In this document: one piece after another, positions 60,579 to 64,000 of the stretch
How the letters are laid out: every line of letters starts with the position of its first letter
Position numbering within the stretch: the stretch's first letter is position 1
From: Defluviimonas aquaemixtae
Lineage (GTDB): Bacteria; Pseudomonadota; Alphaproteobacteria; Rhodobacterales; Rhodobacteraceae
Direction of reading: 5' to 3'
Length of the DNA stretch: 64,000 nucleotides
Assembly (NCBI RefSeq): GCF_900302475.1
Contig: NZ_OMOQ01000002.1
Coordinates: 619,740-683,739 of the forward strand
Notes under the pieces: generated by a model
What the model was told of the DNA's origin: nothing
Databases searched by the model: none
The model's input: the letters and a program-made list of their open reading frames with translations, nothing else
Position numbers and translations under genes: made by a program

Positions 60579-61961
60579 CTAACCCGCCAGTAGCGGCATC
60601 ATCAGGGTCGCGAGGCTGAGGACAAGGAAGAACCCTGCCATGTCGGTGATCGTGGTCAGAAGCGGTCCCGAGGCGGCGGCCGGGTCTTGGCCGAGCCGCT
60701 TGAGCGCAAGCGGCACAACACCCCCGATCGAGACCGCTATGATCGTATTGATCGCGAGTGCGAACCCGATCACGACGCCAAGCCAGGGATTGCCCTTCCA
60801 GACCCAAGCCACGATTCCGACCAGGCAGCCAAGTGCGAGGCCATTGATCGCGCCGACGCTCACTTCCTTCAGCCAGACCCGAACCGCATCCGCAGGACGA
60901 ACCAAGCCTAGGGAAAGTTCGCGCATCGTGACACCCACGGCCTGATTGCCCGAACAGCCGCTCATGTCCGAAACCATCGGCAGGAAGACCGCTATGGCGA
61001 TGACCGCGGCAAGCGTTTCCTCATAGGCCGAAATCACGCTCGCGGCAATGATATTGAGCACGATGTTGGCAGCGAGCCAGGCCAGACGGCGGCGAGATCT
61101 GAGCCAGGTCGGCATTGACCGGACCTCGTCTTCCACAAGTCCATGCTGCTTCAGGCTTTGGCTTTCGGCGCGCTCCAGCGTCGCCGCATCGATTGCTGCG
61201 CGTGAGACGACGCCGACCAACTGTCCGTCCTTTTCGACCACTGGCAGGCCGAGGAACGGGTGTTCATCAAACAGATCTTGTAAAACCTCGAGCGGGGTCA
61301 ACACGGACACCGTCAGCGGCTCGACCATGATCTCGGTCAGCTTGTCACTGCGTTTCGCGGTCAGGAGCGCGCGGAGCGACACTACCCCTATGGGGCGCCC
61401 GACGGCATCGACGATGTAAGGATGTTGGCCACGGTAGCGTTCGAAATCCTCTTCGTCGGATGCGAGCCGCCGCAGGACCGCTCCAACGGTCGCGGTTTCG
61501 GCGAACGAGAAGGCTTCGGCTACCATCAGGCCGCCGGCGGTATCGTCTTCGTACTCGACGAGCCGGCGCACATCAGCCGCATCCTCGGCATCGAGGCGCC
61601 CGAGAATGTCCTCGGCATCCTCGTCGTCCAATTCGCCGATCAGGTCGGCCTGGACGTCAGAGTCGAGTTCGTCGATGATCTCGGCTGCCCTGGCATGGTC
61701 GAGCCGCTCGACGAGATCGGTGGCGACCGCATGCGGAGCCTCTTCGATCAGTTCGGCGGCAAGCTCGGGCGGAACCAGCGACAGGACACGGTCACGGTCT
61801 TCTGGCTCCAGCGCGAGAAGCTCGCGGAGCGCCTCGCTCAGCGGCAAAGGATCGAGGAGAGCGACGAGCGCATCCGTGTTCTCTGTCGCAAGTGCGTTCA
61901 CAATGCGATCCGAGAGCTCAAGTTCCTGTTCGTCTTCGACTTCGAGGATACCCGTATCCAT
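60579..61961 (-). CDS. mgtE: Magnesium transporter MgtE
   Basis: A 460-residue MgtE: N-terminal superhelical MgtE_N domain (IIDELDSDVQADLIGELDDE, ILGRLDAEDAADVRRLVEY), a CBS pair (about residues 140-260; HPYIVDAVGRPIGVVSLRAL, FLGLPVVEKDGQLVGVVSRA), and a five-helix channel domain (VFLPMVSDMSGCSGNQAVGV, a Mg-pore signature). It gates Mg2+ uptake by binding Mg2+ in the cytoplasmic domains. GGGAGAGG lies before the ATG. It is followed on the same strand by no obvious partner. Confidence 0.95.
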   Translation of the reverse strand: MDTGILEVEDEQELELSDRIVNALATENTDALVALLDPLPLSEALRELLALEPEDRDRVLSLVPPELAAELIEEAPHAVATDLVERLDHARAAEIIDELDSDVQADLIGELDDEDAEDILGRLDAEDAADVRRLVEYEDDTAGGLMVAEAFSFAETATVGAVLRRLASDEEDFERYRGQHPYIVDAVGRPIGVVSLRALLTAKRSDKLTEIMVEPLTVSVLTPLEVLQDLFDEHPFLGLPVVEKDGQLVGVVSRAAIDAATLERAESQSLKQHGLVEDEVRSMPTWLRSRRRLAWLAANIVLNIIAASVISAYEETLAAVIAIAVFLPMVSDMSGCSGNQAVGVTMRELSLGLVRPADAVRVWLKEVSVGAINGLALGCLVGIVAWVWKGNPWLGVVIGFALAINTIIAVSIGGVVPLALKRLGQDPAAASGPLLTTITDMAGFFLVLSLATLMMPLLAG

Positions 61962-62003
61962 CGCGCCTCTCCCGTCTTGCTGCCTTCAAGCGATGCGCCG
62001 AAG

Positions 62004-63323
62004 CTATTCGGCAGCCGCCAACTGTTGAATTCCAGATCTGATATGAAGATCGCGCTGCGGGAACGGGATTTCGATCCCATGAACGCGGAACGCCTTCCAA
62101 ATCTCGAGATAGACATCGCTTCCGATGTTGGCGACACCCTCTTCCGGGTCCGAGATCCAGAAACGAACCTCCAAATCGACGCTCGACTCGCCGAAGCCGC
62201 GGATCAGGCAGAGCGGCTTCGGAACCTTCAGGACGCGATTGCAGGCGAGCGCCGACTCAACGCAGAGCGTCTGCGCCTTCTCCACGTCGGTCGAATACGC
62301 GACACCCACCATGATGCTGCGGCGAATACGCTTGTCGGTAAAGGTCCAGTTCGTCACCGGATTCGAGATAAGAAGCTCGTTCGGAATGAGCGTTTCGGTG
62401 CCCGCACGGGTGCGGACCGATACATAGCGACCGGCGAGCGTCTTGACCTCACCGTAAGTCGGGCCTTCGCCTGTCATGATCTCGATCACGTCGCCAGGCT
62501 TGATCGAACGGTCGGCGAGCATCGTGAAACCCGCCACGAAATTGGCGACGGTGCGCTGCATGCCGAGACCGATGCCGAGGCCCAGCGCGCCTGAGAAGAC
62601 GGCAAATACGGTCAGGTCGATGCCGACCGCCTGCACACCGAAGATGATGGCCAGCACCATGAGCACGATACCAACAATCTTCGATGTCAGGACCTGCATC
62701 GTCGGGCTGAGGGCGGTCGCGGCCTCAAGCCGGCGGCGGATGAATCCCGAGGAATGGTAGGCAAGCCAGAGCAGAACGCCTGTGACAACCGCGCCCTGAA
62801 CGACAGTCCATAGCGTCACGCGCACAGACCCGCTCGAAAACTGGACGCTGTCCATCCACAGGATAGTCGGATCGAGTAGGCGCACGGCGTTCAGTGCTGC
62901 AATACCCCAAATCGTCCAGGAGACCACGCCCGCCAAGACGTGATTGGGGATGAGGATCGACAGGATGCGAATGACGACCCATGCGTTGATGAGGCTCGCG
63001 AATAGCCGCACCAGAGCGGTCGGTTGGGATGCCGCGTTCAGAAGTGCGAGCGAAAGCCAGAGCCCCACCACCCAGGCGATCGGCAAGCTGATCGAAGATG
63101 CGGTCTGAAGCGCCCGGCGCAGAAGTTTGCCTTCCGACTTGACTCTCAGCTGTCCGATCGCTCGGGCCACGGCGCGCTTCAACAGGATTGCAAGAACCAG
63201 CGAAGTGACGACTGCCACGATTTGCGCGATGCTGAGCAGGTCAAGCGATGCGGCGAGGGTTTGGTTCCAAGCATTCTCGATGACGCTGAGTATCGGCGTG
63301 AACTTCTTGTCGATTTCTTCCAT
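62004..63323 (-). CDS. MscS-family mechanosensitive channel
   Basis: A 439-residue small-conductance mechanosensitive channel with extra N-terminal helices. The pore and beta-domain signature lies at about residues 245-310: FSGALGLGIGLGMQRTVANF, VAGFTMLADRSIKPGDVIEI, LAGRYVSVRTRAGTETLIPN. At least four TM helices precede it (for example LLSIAQIVAVVTSLVLAIL). It opens on osmotic down-shock. GGGAG stands before the ATG; the gap to mgtE is 42 bp, so co-transcription is likely. Confidence 0.93.
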   Translation of the reverse strand: MEEIDKKFTPILSVIENAWNQTLAASLDLLSIAQIVAVVTSLVLAILLKRAVARAIGQLRVKSEGKLLRRALQTASSISLPIAWVVGLWLSLALLNAASQPTALVRLFASLINAWVVIRILSILIPNHVLAGVVSWTIWGIAALNAVRLLDPTILWMDSVQFSSGSVRVTLWTVVQGAVVTGVLLWLAYHSSGFIRRRLEAATALSPTMQVLTSKIVGIVLMVLAIIFGVQAVGIDLTVFAVFSGALGLGIGLGMQRTVANFVAGFTMLADRSIKPGDVIEIMTGEGPTYGEVKTLAGRYVSVRTRAGTETLIPNELLISNPVTNWTFTDKRIRRSIMVGVAYSTDVEKAQTLCVESALACNRVLKVPKPLCLIRGFGESSVDLEVRFWISDPEEGVANIGSDVYLEIWKAFRVHGIEIPFPQRDLHIRSGIQQLAAAE

Positions 63324-63401
63324 GATACGAACTCCCGGAATGGCGGCGACTGCGCGTCAGAATCGGAGCTTGGTGGCTCCCGCAGTCGAGTAAGTGGTGC
63401 G

Positions 63402-63836
63402 TCAGCTCGGCATGCTCACGCCACGACCGGAAATCATTCCCAGCTGCGCACAGAGCTTCAGAACCGTCCAATAGCCTTGTCGCACCGCCTCGTCGTGGTC
63501 CTCTCTCGACGGGAACGGCAGGTGGAGCGTTCGGTCCACCGGGCCAATCAGATCGATCAACTCGTCGTCAATCGAAGCCACATCGAGTGCGTCGAGCGTG
63601 ATCAGCACAAGCGAACCGCGCAGCCATGGCAATGTCGGCAAGTCCAGCAGGCGTTCGTAGATGTCCTGTGCGATAGGCGAATGTCCCGCAACGACCGCCG
63701 TCGGACCGGGCCGGATGCCGCCGATCCGGTATCCGAAGGGCCGCGCGTCCCGTGCGTCGTTCAGCACTTCGATGAAGCGGCAATCAGGCGCCTCTCCTCC
63801 CGGCATGCCGCGCTTTGAAATCTCCGTAGCCATCAT
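63402..63836 (-). CDS. 144-aa protein of unknown function
   Basis: A soluble alpha/beta protein with no family that I can name. Segments include PTAVVAGHSPIAQDIYERLL, LPWLRGSLVLITLDALDVAS and HLPFPSREDHDEAVRQGYW. The ATG follows GAGGAA. It lies 78 bp before the MscS gene on the same strand, so it may be part of that unit. Confidence 0.65.
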   Translation of the reverse strand: MMATEISKRGMPGGEAPDCRFIEVLNDARDARPFGYRIGGIRPGPTAVVAGHSPIAQDIYERLLDLPTLPWLRGSLVLITLDALDVASIDDELIDLIGPVDRTLHLPFPSREDHDEAVRQGYWTVLKLCAQLGMISGRGVSMPS

Positions 63837-63856
63837 CTGATTTTTCCTCAGTTGAA

Positions 63857-63882
63857 GAAAAAGGGGCGGGTTGCACCGCCCC
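63857..63882 (-). terminator. Rho-independent terminator of the outer-membrane gene
   Basis: On the minus strand GGGGCGG, a 6-base loop, CCGCCCC, then TTTTT. It stands about 30 bases after the stop codon at 63911 and ends that transcript before the 144-aa gene. Confidence 0.85.
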
Positions 63883-63910
63883 AGTCATGATCAAACGAGG
63901 GGTCCGCTCT

Positions 63911-64000
63911 TTAGTTGAAGCTGTAGACCAGCGACACGTTGAGCGTGTTATCGGTGCTCTTCAGGCCCGGCAGCGGATCGGTGTCGTATTCGGTCCGGTA
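63911..64000 (-). CDS. Outer-membrane beta-barrel protein, C-terminal 29 residues
   Basis: The visible end reads RTEYDTDPLPGLKSTDNTL then NVSLVYSFN and TAA. Alternating hydrophobic residues closing on an aromatic next to the last residue (F-N) are the C-terminal strand pattern used for outer-membrane barrel insertion. Which porin or outer-membrane family it is cannot be told. Confidence 0.65.
   Translation of the reverse strand, partial: YRTEYDTDPLPGLKSTDNTLNVSLVYSFN

Noticed and set aside
60121..60807. A 228-codon minus-strand ORF between the enolase-superfamily gene and mgtE
   Set aside because: It is out of frame with both genes and overlaps each; its sequence is a shadow.
1..64000. CRISPR arrays, tRNA or rRNA genes, and integrase-tRNA attachment sites
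   Set aside because: No regularly spaced short repeats and no cloverleaf-like or rRNA sequence was found by eye; the repeats present are the CHAT, recombinase and IS copies.

Overview
The window is GC-rich chromosomal or large-plasmid DNA, most likely from an alphaproteobacterium of the Rhodobacterales type. That placement is inferred from composition, from the kinds of IS and recombinase fragments, and from the accessory enzymes; no rRNA or tRNA gene is present to confirm it. It is a patchwork of two large accessory systems, a scar zone of broken mobile elements, and ordinary metabolic and transport genes.

1-17.4 kb (all minus strand): a protease-centred island. In transcription order it encodes a 65-aa small protein, a VirD4/HerA-like ATPase, a TPR-CHAT peptidase, a decayed CHAT copy, a 105-aa protein, small overlapping ORFs, a 123-aa protein, a papain-like (C1) peptidase with an HhH-like N-terminus, a 473-aa and a 210-aa protein of unknown function, a membrane/coiled-coil protein, an 18-aa ORF, a polytopic membrane protein, a bacterial PH-domain protein, a two-TM protein, and a second TPR-CHAT peptidase running off the left edge. 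The CHAT parts of the two large proteins are almost identical in DNA over 900 bp, while their N-terminal sensor halves are unrelated. Six copies of a bipartite motif (CGGCAAAC-N12/13-GGCTGAT on the minus strand) stand in the gaps. Four lie 53 or 56 nt before a start codon chosen on independent grounds, and a fifth lies 56 nt before a possible one. They look like a shared promoter or operator that makes this one regulon. I know of no described system with this gene set; it is the best candidate for something new.

17.4-18.97 kb: relics of a serine recombinase and an IS3 transposase.

18.97-47.6 kb (plus strand): an extracellular contractile injection system (eCIS). It has an AAA+ ATPase with a receiver-like N-terminus, a Pvc16/DUF4255 terminator, two accessory proteins, one sheath, two tube proteins, a tail-assembly and DUF6760 pair, a basic linker protein, a LysM tube-cap protein, split spike proteins, PAAR, gp25, two baseplate-J type proteins, a tail protein I, two cysteine-rich proteins, a 1352-aa putative tape-measure/effector protein and an overlapping 256-aa partner. 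A LuxR-type regulator follows, with its 3' end changed next to an IS66 remnant.

48.5-50.6 kb and 53.9-58.5 kb: IS66, IS3, IS481 and recombinase fragments. A 220-bp imperfect direct repeat carrying the recombinase 3' end brackets the eCIS locus. The IS3 copy has an in-frame amber codon and separates two truncated genes.

50.6-53.9 kb: an AraC regulator, a zinc-independent MDR reductase, a truncated aldo/keto reductase and a divergent SDR. 55.2-57.3 kb: a selenium-binding protein/methanethiol-oxidase homologue with a membrane protein. 59.2-64 kb: an enolase-superfamily dehydratase, MgtE, an MscS channel, a hypothetical protein, and the last 29 residues of an outer-membrane protein after a clear terminator.
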